Part shown: positions 8,499-17,964 of the stretch, piece after piece
How the letters are laid out: every line of letters begins with the position of its first letter
Position numbering within the stretch: the first letter of the stretch is position 1
NCBI GenBank assembly: GCA_030550625.1
Contig: JAUQOZ010000193.1
Coordinates: 1 to 44,713, forward strand
Direction of reading: 5' to 3'
Origin: Chloroflexota bacterium
Lineage (GTDB): Bacteria; Chloroflexota; Chloroflexia; Chloroflexales; Chloroflexaceae
DNA: 44,713 bases
Notes under the pieces: model-generated
Databases searched by the model: none
Told to the model about the DNA's origin: nothing
Seen by the model: the letters and a program-made list of their open reading frames with translations, nothing else
Made by a program: the position numbers and the translations under genes

Positions 8499-10811
8499 TT
8501 ACAAATGATTCATCGCTCGCCACACTTTTTCCGAACGCAGCGGGATGTCGAGGTGGCGCACGCCGAACGGCGCTAGCGCATCGATCACCGCGTTGGCGAT
8601 GGCCGGCGTTGAGCCGATCGTTGCCGCTTCGCCGATGCCCTTCACGCCGAGCGGGTTGAGCGGGGTCGGCGTTTCGGTTTTGTCAACCGTAAAGGGTGGG
8701 AAGAGGTCGGCCCGCGGTAGGGCGTAATCCATCAGCGTGCCGCTAAGCAACTGGCCGTTAGCGTCGTACACCACCTCTTCGAGCAGGGCTTGGGCGATGC
8801 CTTGGGCCAACCCGCCATGCACTTGACCGGTGACGATCAGCGGGCTGATGCGCGGCCCGCAATCATCAACCGAGTAGTATTCGCGGATACGGATGTGTCC
8901 GGTTTCGCGATCGACTTCGACTACGGCGACGTGCGCGCCAAAGGGATAGATCAGGTCTGGCGGGCGGAAGTAGTCCACCGCTTCGAGGCCGGGATCGAGT
9001 TCGGGCGGCAGTTTGTTGCTGTAAGCGCGGCGGGCAATCTCGGCGAGGGTGAGGGCGCGATCGGGCACGCCGCGCACGCGGTAGCGACCCTCGTGCAGCT
9101 CGATATCGGCCACACTGGCTTCGAGCATTGCCGCTGCAATCTGGCGCGCCTTCTCGCGCACCTTAGCGGCGGCCCGCACCAGCGCCGCGCCGCCGACGGC
9201 CAGCGAGCGCGATCCCATCGTACCGACCCCCATCGGCGTGATTGCGGTATCGCTGTGCTTGACCACGATTCGCTCGAAATCGGCTCCAATCTGGTCGGCG
9301 ACGATCTGGGCGAAGGTAGTGGCGGTGCCTTGCCCATGCGGCGAGATACCGGTCGTCACCGTCACTGTCCCGCTCGGTTCAACCTTGATTTGGGCGCTTT
9401 CGTAGGGGCCGAAGCCGCACATTTCAACATAACAAGCAATGCCGATGCCGAGCAGCATACGGTCGCCGGCGGCGCGGCGGGCGGCCTGCTCGGCGCGCAA
9501 CTGCTCGTACTTCGCCAGCGTCAGGGCTTTGGTGAGGGCGCGGTCATACTCGCCGCTGTCATACGTCAGGCCGGTCGGTGTCTTATAAGGGAAGGCATCG
9601 GGCGGAATAAAATTGCGCCGGCGTACTTCAGCCGTATCTAAACCGAGCTCGGCGGCGACAAGATCCATGAGCCGTTCGATGTAGTAGGCGGCTTCAGGCC
9701 GGCCCGCGCCGCGGTAGGCGGCGACCGGCGTGGTATTGGTATAGACGCAAATCGCTTCGAGATCAACGGCGGGGATTTTGTACACGCCGACGGCCATCGC
9801 GGTGGTCAGATCGGGCAAACCGGGAGCAAGCGGATAAGCGCCGAGATCAGCCACAATCTGCATGCGCAGCGCGGTCACTTCACCCTCTGCTGTAACCGCC
9901 GCCTCGATGTCGCACACCTGCCCACGTCCGTGGGTCGTCGCCTGCACATGTTCGAGCCGGTGTTCGACCCAGCGCAACGGTGCGTGGAGTTGGCGAGCCA
10001 GCGCGGCCAGCAGCGCCTCTTCGGGGTAGATGCCGATCTTGACGCCGAAACCGCCGCCGACATCGGGCGCAATCACGCGCACCCGGTTCTCGTCGAGGCC
10101 GATTACCTTAGCGATCTCGCCGCGCACTTGATGCGGCGTTTGGGTGCTTGTCCACACGGTTACGCCATCGTTGGCGGGGTCGGGCGCGGCCACCACTGCG
10201 CGCCCCTCCATCGGGAAGCCGAGCAGGCGCTGGTTGACCATGCGTTGGCGCACGATGCGATGGGCGGCAGCGAAAGCGGCCTCAACATCACCCTTTTGAC
10301 GACGGCGGCGATGGTCAATATTGTCGGGCAAGCCATCGAAGATGATCGGCGCACCGGGGGCAATGGCGGCGAGCGGATCAACCACTGCTGGCAGCGGTTC
10401 CCATTCGATGGGTAGAGCCAGCGCCGCATCGAGCGCCGCTTCCGGGGTGCGAGCAATCACCGCGGCGACCGCTTCGCCAGCGTGGCGCACTCGCTCCACC
10501 GCCAGCACATAGCGGGTGCGGCCAGTGTAGCGCTGTGGCCCGCCGCCGCCTTCGCCTGAGCTGGCTAGCGGCAATGGCTGGCAACAATCGAGCAGGTCAG
10601 CGCCAGTATAAACGGCGACGACATCAGGCATCGCCAGCGCGGCTGCCTTATCAATCGCAACAATGCGGGCATGGGCATACGGGCTGCGGGCAATGGCAAC
10701 GTACAGCATGCCCGGCAGGCGCAAATCACTCACATACGTGCCCTGCCCCTGAATAAGACGCGGATCTTCACGGCGCTTGACTTCAGCGCCAATCAGGGCT
10801 GCATAGGCCAT
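8499..10811 (-). CDS. Xanthine dehydrogenase family molybdopterin-binding subunit (CoxL-like, form II/CoxL-related)
   Basis: 770 aa; IGAEVKRREDPRLIQGQGTYVSDLRLPGMLYVAIARSPYAHARI; TTPVAAYRGAGRPEAAYYIERLMDLVA; GPYESAQIKVEPSGTVTVTTGISPHGQGTATTFAQIVADQIG; GVKGIGEAATIGSTPAIANAV. AYRGAGR rather than the form-I AYRCSFR loop. Confidence 0.93.
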   Translation of the reverse strand: MAYAALIGAEVKRREDPRLIQGQGTYVSDLRLPGMLYVAIARSPYAHARIVAIDKAAALAMPDVVAVYTGADLLDCCQPLPLASSGEGGGGPQRYTGRTRYVLAVERVRHAGEAVAAVIARTPEAALDAALALPIEWEPLPAVVDPLAAIAPGAPIIFDGLPDNIDHRRRRQKGDVEAAFAAAHRIVRQRMVNQRLLGFPMEGRAVVAAPDPANDGVTVWTSTQTPHQVRGEIAKVIGLDENRVRVIAPDVGGGFGVKIGIYPEEALLAALARQLHAPLRWVEHRLEHVQATTHGRGQVCDIEAAVTAEGEVTALRMQIVADLGAYPLAPGLPDLTTAMAVGVYKIPAVDLEAICVYTNTTPVAAYRGAGRPEAAYYIERLMDLVAAELGLDTAEVRRRNFIPPDAFPYKTPTGLTYDSGEYDRALTKALTLAKYEQLRAEQAARRAAGDRMLLGIGIACYVEMCGFGPYESAQIKVEPSGTVTVTTGISPHGQGTATTFAQIVADQIGADFERIVVKHSDTAITPMGVGTMGSRSLAVGGAALVRAAAKVREKARQIAAAMLEASVADIELHEGRYRVRGVPDRALTLAEIARRAYSNKLPPELDPGLEAVDYFRPPDLIYPFGAHVAVVEVDRETGHIRIREYYSVDDCGPRISPLIVTGQVHGGLAQGIAQALLEEVVYDANGQLLSGTLMDYALPRADLFPPFTVDKTETPTPLNPLGVKGIGEAATIGSTPAIANAVIDALAPFGVRHLDIPLRSEKVWRAMNHL

Positions 10812-10954
10812 AGCATGGACTACCTTTCATTTTTGTTAGTAGCGATGCGATGAAGGTGCTGTTGGCATGATACCAGATTTACAGCGCAACTGGTTGCGAG
10901 TTGTTGATCCGCTGCACGCGGTTCGTTGCGGCTGAATGACTGACGAATTTGTAA

Positions 10955-10983
10955 TTGCACGATCGTATAGAACAGACTATGCT
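10955..10983 (+). promoter_or_regulatory. Candidate sigma70-like promoter for the exopolysaccharide locus
   Basis: TTGCAC - 17 nt - TATGCT in the 304-bp divergent intergenic region upstream of the ABC permease gene; partial match to consensus. Confidence 0.3.
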
Positions 10984-11115
10984 ACATAGGGGAGGATACA
11001 ACGTCTTTACTAAGTTAATCGACACCGATGTGATCTATCCTTGCCAACGTGTTATCCTGTTCACATCATTGCTTTACAGTATCTTATGTGCGTGCAGCAA
11101 GGACAACAGGACACT

Positions 11116-12000
11116 ATGGCAACTCTGGAACCGCCAAGCACATCGATAACAAGCACTCCTTCCTCTGCCTCGACAGAGATGTCGCTTACCCCAATAATTA
11201 TCGAGCCGCGCAAAGGATGGTGGCAGTTCAATTGGCGCGATCTGTGGGCCTACCGCGAACTGCTCTTTTTTCTGGTTTGGCGCGATGTCAAAGTGCGCTA
11301 CAAACAGACCTTGCTCGGCGCTAGTTGGGCTATCATCCAGCCGGTTTTACAATTAGTTGTGTTTACCATCATCTTTGGGCGGTTGGCCGGCGTCAATACC
11401 AACGGCATTCCCTATCCGTTGTTCAATTTAGCTGGGTTGTTGCCGTGGCAGTTTTTCGCGAATACGGTCGGCCAAGCAGCGAATAGTCTGGTCGGCAGCG
11501 CCAACATCGTGCGCAAAGTCTATTTTCCGCGGCTAGCTATTCCCACCGCCAGCGTGCTGGCTGGTGTGGTCGATTTTGGCTTGTCGTTTCTGATCTTGCT
11601 CGCTTTGATGGTCTGGTATCAGTGGCCGCCGTCACCGGCTGTCTTCCTCTTGCCGATCTTCTTACTGCTGGCGATGATCACGGCGCTCGGCGTCGGGTAT
11701 TGGCTTTCAGCCATTAATGCCCGTTACCGCGATGTGCGCCATGCCACTCCATTTCTCGTGCAGCTTTGGCTGTTTGCCACGCCGGTCGTCTATCCCAGCA
11801 ACCTGATTGAAGGCTACTGGCAATTGCTCTACGCCCTCAACCCGATGGTTGGTGTCGTCGAGGGCTTTCGCTGGGCGTTGATTGGAACCCAGCCACCCAG
11901 CATGCTGTTACTGGTGTCGGTGACAACGGCGATCACGATCTTTTTCACCGGTTTGCTCTACTTCCAATCAGTCGAACGCAAATTTGCCGATGTGATTTAG
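11116..12000 (+). CDS. Polysaccharide ABC transporter permease (Wzm-type, ABC-2)
   Basis: RDLWAYRELLFFLVWRDVKVRYKQTLLGASWAIIQPVLQLVVFTIIFGRLAGV...YPLFNLAGLLPWQFFANTVGQAANSLVGSANIVRKVYFPRLAIP; start trimmed to ATG 11116 preceded by AGGA. Confidence 0.93.
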   Translation: MATLEPPSTSITSTPSSASTEMSLTPIIIEPRKGWWQFNWRDLWAYRELLFFLVWRDVKVRYKQTLLGASWAIIQPVLQLVVFTIIFGRLAGVNTNGIPYPLFNLAGLLPWQFFANTVGQAANSLVGSANIVRKVYFPRLAIPTASVLAGVVDFGLSFLILLALMVWYQWPPSPAVFLLPIFLLLAMITALGVGYWLSAINARYRDVRHATPFLVQLWLFATPVVYPSNLIEGYWQLLYALNPMVGVVEGFRWALIGTQPPSMLLLVSVTTAITIFFTGLLYFQSVERKFADVI

Positions 12001-12003
12001 CCT

Positions 12004-13272
12004 ATGCAGTACGCAATTCGGGCGCGTGATTTAGCCAAACAGTACCAGATCGGCGCGCTCAAACAGCGCAATGCCGGATATGTGACGTTGCGCGATGCGA
12101 TTGTCGAACGCCTGCGTGGCCGGCGGGCCAAACCGGCCACCACCGAGCTGTGGGCGCTCAACGGGGTGTCGTTTGATGTGCAGCAGGGCGAAGTGGTTGG
12201 TATTATTGGCCGGAATGGCGCCGGCAAGAGCACCTTGCTCAAGGTGCTCTCGCGCATCACTGAGCCGACGCGCGGGCGGGCCGAGCTGTATGGCCGGGTG
12301 GCTTCGTTGCTCGAAGTTGGCACCGGTTTTCACCCTGAATTGACCGGGCGCGAGAATATCTATCTCAACGGCGCGATTCTCGGTATGCGCAAGCGCGAAA
12401 TTGACCGCAATTTCGATGCGATCGTCGATTTTGCCGAGGTGGAGCAATTTATTGACACGCCGGTCAAGTTCTACTCGTCGGGGATGTATGTGCGGTTGGC
12501 GTTTGCGGTTGCCGCGCATCTCGAACCGGAGATTTTGATCGTTGATGAGGTGCTGGCCGTCGGTGACGCCCGGTTTCAGAAGAAGTGCCTCAACAAGATG
12601 CAAGACGTTGGCCAGCAAGGGCGGACGGTGCTGTTTGTTTCGCACAGCATGCAGTCGATCTTGCGCATGTGCCAGCGCGCGATTTTGCTTCATCAGGGCA
12701 AAGTCGTAGCCGATGGGCCGGCCCAACAGGTGGTGGGCGTCTATCTCGGCAAAGGGGCGCATTCGATTGCCGAGCGAGTGTGGCCTGATCGGGCGAGCGC
12801 GCCGGGCAAAGAGGTGGCCTATCTGTGCGCGGTGCGTGTGCGTGATGCCGATGGCGACATCAGCGATACGATTGATATTCGCTCGCCGGTGACGATTGAA
12901 ATGGAGTTTGTCGTCACGCTCGGCGGGTATGTCTTGTTGCCGCATTTCCGCCTCTACAACGAAGATAACGTGGCGGTTTTCACTACGCTCGATCTCGACC
13001 CGGAATGGCGGCGGCGGCCCCGCCCTCCCGGCAAGTATTGGGCGCGAGTGACCATCCCCGGCAATTTTCTCGCTGAAGGCTCATTGTATGTGGAAGCAGC
13101 CTTGACCACGCTTGATCCGCCGATCAAGCAGTTTGCCGAACGCGATGCGGTGGCGTTTCAAGTCATCGACAGCCTTGAAGGCGATACGGCGCGCGGCGAT
13201 TGGGCCGGCAGCCTGTCGGGAGTAGTGCGCCCCGTCTTGCCGTGGACGACGACCTATGAGCCACTTGCTTGA
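12004..13272 (+). CDS. Polysaccharide ABC transporter ATP-binding protein with C-terminal Wzt-like domain
   Basis: GIIGRNGAGKSTLLKVLSRITEPTRG, YSSGMYVRLAFAVAAHLEPEILIVDEVLAVGD, plus about 170-aa C-terminal extension typical of Wzt. Confidence 0.94.
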   Translation: MQYAIRARDLAKQYQIGALKQRNAGYVTLRDAIVERLRGRRAKPATTELWALNGVSFDVQQGEVVGIIGRNGAGKSTLLKVLSRITEPTRGRAELYGRVASLLEVGTGFHPELTGRENIYLNGAILGMRKREIDRNFDAIVDFAEVEQFIDTPVKFYSSGMYVRLAFAVAAHLEPEILIVDEVLAVGDARFQKKCLNKMQDVGQQGRTVLFVSHSMQSILRMCQRAILLHQGKVVADGPAQQVVGVYLGKGAHSIAERVWPDRASAPGKEVAYLCAVRVRDADGDISDTIDIRSPVTIEMEFVVTLGGYVLLPHFRLYNEDNVAVFTTLDLDPEWRRRPRPPGKYWARVTIPGNFLAEGSLYVEAALTTLDPPIKQFAERDAVAFQVIDSLEGDTARGDWAGSLSGVVRPVLPWTTTYEPLA

Positions 13273-14752
13273 TCGCCGGCAACAGTATGTGTCGCTGCGG
13301 CGTGGGGTGGCGTTGTTGCTGCCGGTGTTGGCGCTCATTTTTGCTCTCACCCTGTACCCCTTTGATTTCAGCGCTTCGTGGCCGCCGCAGCCGGCGCTAG
13401 CATTGCTCGTTGGCCTGAGCCACGGCCTTGATATGCTGCAAAACGTGCTGCTGTTTACGCCGCTGGGCATCGCGTTGCATTGGTTGTTGGCCGGTATGGG
13501 TGCGGGCCGGCGCGGGCAAGTCGTTGGCGCGGTGATCGTAGCCGGTGGACTAGCGTGCGGGATCGAGCTTGCGCAACTATGCATTCCCGGACGTACAGCG
13601 GCATTGGTTGATGTGCTGGCCAATGCTGGCGGGGCGGCGTTGGGTAGTTGGCGGCTGGCCCAGCCGGTGGCGCCGGTTGTTGACCGGTTTGGCGGTTGGT
13701 GCTTAGCCGTTGTTCGCCAGACCCCGGCGGCGCTAGCGGGGTTGGGATTCATTGGTTGGTTGATGGTTGCCGGCGGGTTGCAAGCGCACTGGCAGCGTGC
13801 AACCTTGCCGAGTAATTGGTCAGAGCGATACACGTTGCAGATTGGCGCGGCCAGTGATGGCAGGCGCTTTTGGCCGGGGTATGCCGGATTTGTCGCGCTC
13901 TATGACGATGCGGTTACGGCTGCCGAGGCCCGTGCAATGCTGACCCCATCCGCTGCTTTAGCAGGTGAACCACTGGTGGCGTATGACCTGACCCAGCGTC
14001 CGCCGGCGCTTGGCGGCCCGTTTGCCCGCCCGCTGGCGGCGCAAGGGAAGCCAACCTTTACCGCCGAAGGGGTGGGGGTGGGCTATCAACGGTGGCTCAC
14101 GAGCGGCGAACCGTTGGCCGGGGTGGCGGCAGCAGTGGCGCAGGCGCGCGCCTTTTCATTGATCGCGCAAGTGGCGCCGCGTGAACCGGAACGGAGCAGT
14201 GAGGGGTTGATGGTGAACTTCGGGCGTGAAATTGATAGCCACAACATCAGTTTGATCCAGTCGGGCCGTGATCTGCTGGTGCGGATACGGCTCCCGTTGA
14301 CCCGCCCGCGCAATGATCGTCCGGCCTTGCGCTTCGCTGAGGTGTTTCACGATGCCAAACCAAGCGTGGTCGCCTTCAGCTACGATGGCGTGGTGGCGCG
14401 CTTGTTTGTCGATGGCCAGCCACACTGGCAGACCTATACCTTCGGGCCGGGAGAGGTGCTGGCCAATCGCTGGTGGCCGGTGCAAGCTCACCAGATCGGC
14501 GGGTGGACGGTGGCGCTGGCAGTGGCGCTCAGCTTGCCGCTCGCGTTGGTTGGCGCGCCGTGGCGCGGTAGACGCTGGTGGTTTCTTCCGATCGCATTCG
14601 CTGGCCCGCTGATTATCGGTTACGCACCGTGGCTGGTGATACCGCAGCCGCTCAGTGGCGCGATGGCATGGGCGGCGGCGCTTACCGTGCTTGGCGGTAG
14701 TCTGCTTATGGTTTGGCTGACAAAACCCTTTGAGACTAGAAGTGGTGCATGA
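13256..14752 (+). CDS. VanZ-like membrane protein fused to a LamG/concanavalin A-like domain
   Basis: N-term FALTLYPFDFS...LDMLQNVLLFTPLGIALHWLL...GIELAQLCIPGRTAALVDVLANAGGAALGSW (VanZ); C-term FSLIAQVAPREPERSSEGLMVNFGREIDSHNISLIQSGRDLLVRIR...VVAFSYDGVVARLFVDGQ (LamG-like). Overlaps wzt by 17 nt. Confidence 0.8.
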   Translation: MSHLLDRRQQYVSLRRGVALLLPVLALIFALTLYPFDFSASWPPQPALALLVGLSHGLDMLQNVLLFTPLGIALHWLLAGMGAGRRGQVVGAVIVAGGLACGIELAQLCIPGRTAALVDVLANAGGAALGSWRLAQPVAPVVDRFGGWCLAVVRQTPAALAGLGFIGWLMVAGGLQAHWQRATLPSNWSERYTLQIGAASDGRRFWPGYAGFVALYDDAVTAAEARAMLTPSAALAGEPLVAYDLTQRPPALGGPFARPLAAQGKPTFTAEGVGVGYQRWLTSGEPLAGVAAAVAQARAFSLIAQVAPREPERSSEGLMVNFGREIDSHNISLIQSGRDLLVRIRLPLTRPRNDRPALRFAEVFHDAKPSVVAFSYDGVVARLFVDGQPHWQTYTFGPGEVLANRWWPVQAHQIGGWTVALAVALSLPLALVGAPWRGRRWWFLPIAFAGPLIIGYAPWLVIPQPLSGAMAWAAALTVLGGSLLMVWLTKPFETRSGA

Positions 14753-14755
14753 AAT

Positions 14756-16510
14756 ATGGTTTGGCGCGCAATTTTAGTTGGTGTGCTTGCCCTGCTAAGC
14801 ATTGTGGCCGGCAGTAGTGCGTTCGCGCAGACGCCGGCGTTCGATTGGCGGAGCGATTGGGCGGTGGCCGAAGGCTTTACGATTGTGGAAGATACCACCG
14901 GCTACCAATTCCCTAGCGCGATCGCGTTTGTGCCCGAACCCGGACCTGATCCGAAAGACCCGCTCTATTTTGTCACCGAGCTGCGCGGGACGATCAAAGT
15001 GGTCACGAACGATCGCAGCATCTACACCTTTGCTGAGAATGTCTTTCAGTTTAAGCCTGCCGAAGAGTTGCCATCAGGCCAAGGTCAAGGCGGTATGGGC
15101 GGCATTTGCCTTGATCCGGCCCGCGGCTACGTGTTTGTGACCTTTCTCTACAATGATGCCAATGGCCGGATGCGCAACAACATCGTGCGCTACCAAACCA
15201 AACCCGGCGTCTTTGGCCTCGTCCCCGACAGTTTTGTTGCCTTCACCGACACGTTTGCTAGCTATGAGTCAGGCTTAGCCCACCATATCGGCCCGTGCCA
15301 AGTTGTCGGCAATCAACTGTTTGTCGGCATCGGTGAAGCGTGGCAACCGCATCTAGCCCGCGATCCTGATCAGATGGTCGGCAAAATCTATCGCATGGAT
15401 CTCGATGGCCGGCCACTGCCCGATAACCCCTTCTACGTCGATGATGACATCACCAAGGCACGCAATTATGTCTGGGCCACCGGCTTTCGCAATCCGTATG
15501 CTATGCGGATCGTTGATGGCCGGGTCTTTGTCGGTGATAACGGGGTCGGCACGGATCGCTTCGTTGAGGTGCAGCGCGGTGAAGATTATGGCTGGAATGG
15601 TCAAGAGAGCAGTATCCATTTGCGCGCGGCGTATGTCTGGGTTCCGAGCCTCGCACCCACAACGTTGCAGTATCTGCCGCCCGATAGCACCCTGCTTGGC
15701 CCGGCTAACGCCGGCAAATTCTTTCTGGGTATGGCCGGTTCGGTGCGGCGTGGCAAAATGCCCGGCATTGTGCGGATTGCGTATGATATGGAAAAGAGCC
15801 GGGTGATGGCGGTGCCCGATTACTTCTTGCGCTTCCGCGGCAAGCAAGAGCAGATGGTCGTCGCGGTCGCGTTTGGGCCGGATGGCCTCTACTTTGCGCC
15901 GATCTATGCGAACCAAGCTGGCCAGACATCGGTGTACAAGATTGTGCCCGACTCGGCGAACAGTTACCCTTACCGCCCCACCCAAGTCGAAGATCCGCGC
16001 CAGATTATTCGCGAGCGCGGCTGTTTAGGATGCCACCAGATCAACGGCGATGGCGGCTTTGGCGGCGCCGCTGGGCCGCCATTGAGCCGCGAGTTGCTCA
16101 TCGCGAATATTCAGGCTCGGCTCAATAATGCCCAGTATCGCCAATTATTGGCCGATCTCGACAAATTGGAAGAAGAACCTTGGCTTTCGACGCGGGCAGC
16201 GCGAGCGGCGGTACTGTCGGCAGAGGGTGAAGCTGCGGTTCGCCAATGGATCATCAATCAGATTGTCGAACCACGATGGGATAATCGCGGTTCGCAGATG
16301 CCCAACCTTGGCGTTAGCCCGGCGGAAGCGGCAATTGTAGCGGATTACCTGTTAGCTCGCCCCGTCCAAAGTGGCTGGGTGGCGCGGATCAATACGGTAT
16401 TGCGCTCACGATTGGCATGGCTGGCGTTTGGCGCCGGATTGGTCGCTGGCGTGATAGGGACAGGCGGCGGAATTTGGCTCTGGAACCGCCGTCGCCGCTC
16501 TCGCCTATAA
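14756..16510 (+). CDS. Membrane-anchored glucose/sorbosone dehydrogenase-like (PQQ-type beta-propeller) protein with cytochrome c motif
   Basis: Signal/TM N-term; GMGGICLDPARGYVFVTFLYN...KIYRMDLDGRPLPDNPFY...NYVWATGFRNPYAMRI..GDNGVGTDRFVEVQRGEDYGWNG; C-term RGCLGCHQINGDGG (CxxCH) and final TM WLAFGAGLVAGVIGTGGGIWLW followed by RRRRSR. Confidence 0.85.
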   Translation: MVWRAILVGVLALLSIVAGSSAFAQTPAFDWRSDWAVAEGFTIVEDTTGYQFPSAIAFVPEPGPDPKDPLYFVTELRGTIKVVTNDRSIYTFAENVFQFKPAEELPSGQGQGGMGGICLDPARGYVFVTFLYNDANGRMRNNIVRYQTKPGVFGLVPDSFVAFTDTFASYESGLAHHIGPCQVVGNQLFVGIGEAWQPHLARDPDQMVGKIYRMDLDGRPLPDNPFYVDDDITKARNYVWATGFRNPYAMRIVDGRVFVGDNGVGTDRFVEVQRGEDYGWNGQESSIHLRAAYVWVPSLAPTTLQYLPPDSTLLGPANAGKFFLGMAGSVRRGKMPGIVRIAYDMEKSRVMAVPDYFLRFRGKQEQMVVAVAFGPDGLYFAPIYANQAGQTSVYKIVPDSANSYPYRPTQVEDPRQIIRERGCLGCHQINGDGGFGGAAGPPLSRELLIANIQARLNNAQYRQLLADLDKLEEEPWLSTRAARAAVLSAEGEAAVRQWIINQIVEPRWDNRGSQMPNLGVSPAEAAIVADYLLARPVQSGWVARINTVLRSRLAWLAFGAGLVAGVIGTGGGIWLWNRRRRSRL

Positions 16511-16554
16511 TGGCCGTTCGTGAACGCTAGCCGTATAGTGTGGAGAATAAACGC

Positions 16555-17877
16555 ATGTTCCATCAATTGATGAACCGCATCCATGATCGTTCAGCCAAGG
16601 TCGGCGTGATCGGGCTGGGCTATGTTGGCTTGCCGCTCGCCGAACGCGCTGGCCGGGTTGGCTTTCCGGTGTTGGGGTTTGATGTCAGCCCTGAGCGTGT
16701 CGCGCACGTCAATCAGGGTGAGAGTTATATCGGCGATGTCGCGAGCAGTGCGCTGGCCGCGCTGCGCGCAGCGGGCCGGATCGAGGCGACAACCGATATG
16801 GCGCGGTTGCGTGAATGCGATGTTCTGGTCATCTGTGTACCCACGCCGCTGAATGCTACCCGTGAGCCTGATATGCGCTATGTCGAAGCAGCGAGCAATG
16901 AGATTGCCGCTAGCATTCGGCCCGGCCAACTGGTCATTCTCGAAAGTACCACCTATCCCGGCACCACCCGCGAGCTGATCATGCCGCGGATCGAGCGCGA
17001 TGGATTGCGGGTAGGCGATCAGATCTTTCTCGCCTTTTCACCCGAACGGATCGACCCCGGCCAGACGAGCAGCAAAGGCTTTAGTGTGGAAAATACGCCC
17101 AAAGTGGTTGGCGGGGTGACGGCTCACTGCACCGAATTGGCCGGCGCCTTCTACGGCTATATCACCAGCCGGGTCGTGCCGGTCAGCTCGCCGGATGTGG
17201 CGGAGCTGACCAAACTGTTCGAGAATATCTTTCGCGCCGTCAATATTGCGCTGGTCAATGAGCTAGCCTTGCTCTGCGACCGGATGGGGATCGACGTGTG
17301 GGAGGTGATCGAGGCGGCGGCGACCAAGCCCTACGGGTTTATGAAATTTACCCCCGGCCCCGGCCTTGGCGGTCACTGCATTCCGATTGATCCCTTCTAT
17401 TTGACGTGGAAGGCGCGCGCGTTTGATCTCACCACCCGGTTTATCGAACTGGCCGGCGAGATTAATGCGCAGATGCCGCGCCACGTGCATGATCTGGTCA
17501 TTCGCGCGCTCAATCGGGCGCGTAAGCCGCTCAACGGCAGTACGATTCTGCTGCTGGGCATTGCCTACAAACCTGATGTTGACGACTACCGCGAATCACC
17601 GGCATTTAAGGTGTACGATCTGTTAACCGCCGACGGCGCGACGGTGATACCGTGCGATCCGCATATCGATGAGTTTGAAATGCATGATGGCCGTCGTATG
17701 CGCACGATACCCTTGAGCGATGATCTGTTGCAGAGCTGCGATTGCGCGGTCATCATTACTAATCATCGCGCTTTCGATTACGAGCGGATTGTCACCTTAG
17801 CGCCGGTAGTGGTTGATACGCGCAACGCGACGCGGGCGATCCAAGGGCCGCTGCGCGCCAAGATTACAGTATTGTAG
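16555..17877 (+). CDS. Nucleotide sugar dehydrogenase (UDP-N-acetylhexosamine 6-dehydrogenase, WbpA/VipA-like)
   Basis: KVGVIGLGYVGLPLAERAGRVGFPVLGFDVS, VPTPLNATREPDM, LESTTYPGTTREL, FSPERIDPGQ, FTPGPGLGGHCIPIDPFYLTWKA; GGHCIPIDP catalytic-Cys motif is WbpA/WecC type rather than Ugd type. Confidence 0.9.
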   Translation: MFHQLMNRIHDRSAKVGVIGLGYVGLPLAERAGRVGFPVLGFDVSPERVAHVNQGESYIGDVASSALAALRAAGRIEATTDMARLRECDVLVICVPTPLNATREPDMRYVEAASNEIAASIRPGQLVILESTTYPGTTRELIMPRIERDGLRVGDQIFLAFSPERIDPGQTSSKGFSVENTPKVVGGVTAHCTELAGAFYGYITSRVVPVSSPDVAELTKLFENIFRAVNIALVNELALLCDRMGIDVWEVIEAAATKPYGFMKFTPGPGLGGHCIPIDPFYLTWKARAFDLTTRFIELAGEINAQMPRHVHDLVIRALNRARKPLNGSTILLLGIAYKPDVDDYRESPAFKVYDLLTADGATVIPCDPHIDEFEMHDGRRMRTIPLSDDLLQSCDCAVIITNHRAFDYERIVTLAPVVVDTRNATRAIQGPLRAKITVL

Positions 17878-17964
17878 GCTGTTCGTTGCGCCGGTAATCA
17901 TCACTCTTTCACCCGGAAATAGTATACCGGTAGTACACCACATTGCGCGCGAGGAGGATCATCT

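Noticed and set aside
8790-9641. 283-aa plus-strand ORF antisense to the CoxL-like gene
   Set aside because: Shadow ORF of a well-supported 770-aa gene; no family motif.
12031-12945. 304-aa minus-strand ORF antisense to wzt
   Set aside because: Antisense shadow of a canonical ABC ATPase; no domain pattern.
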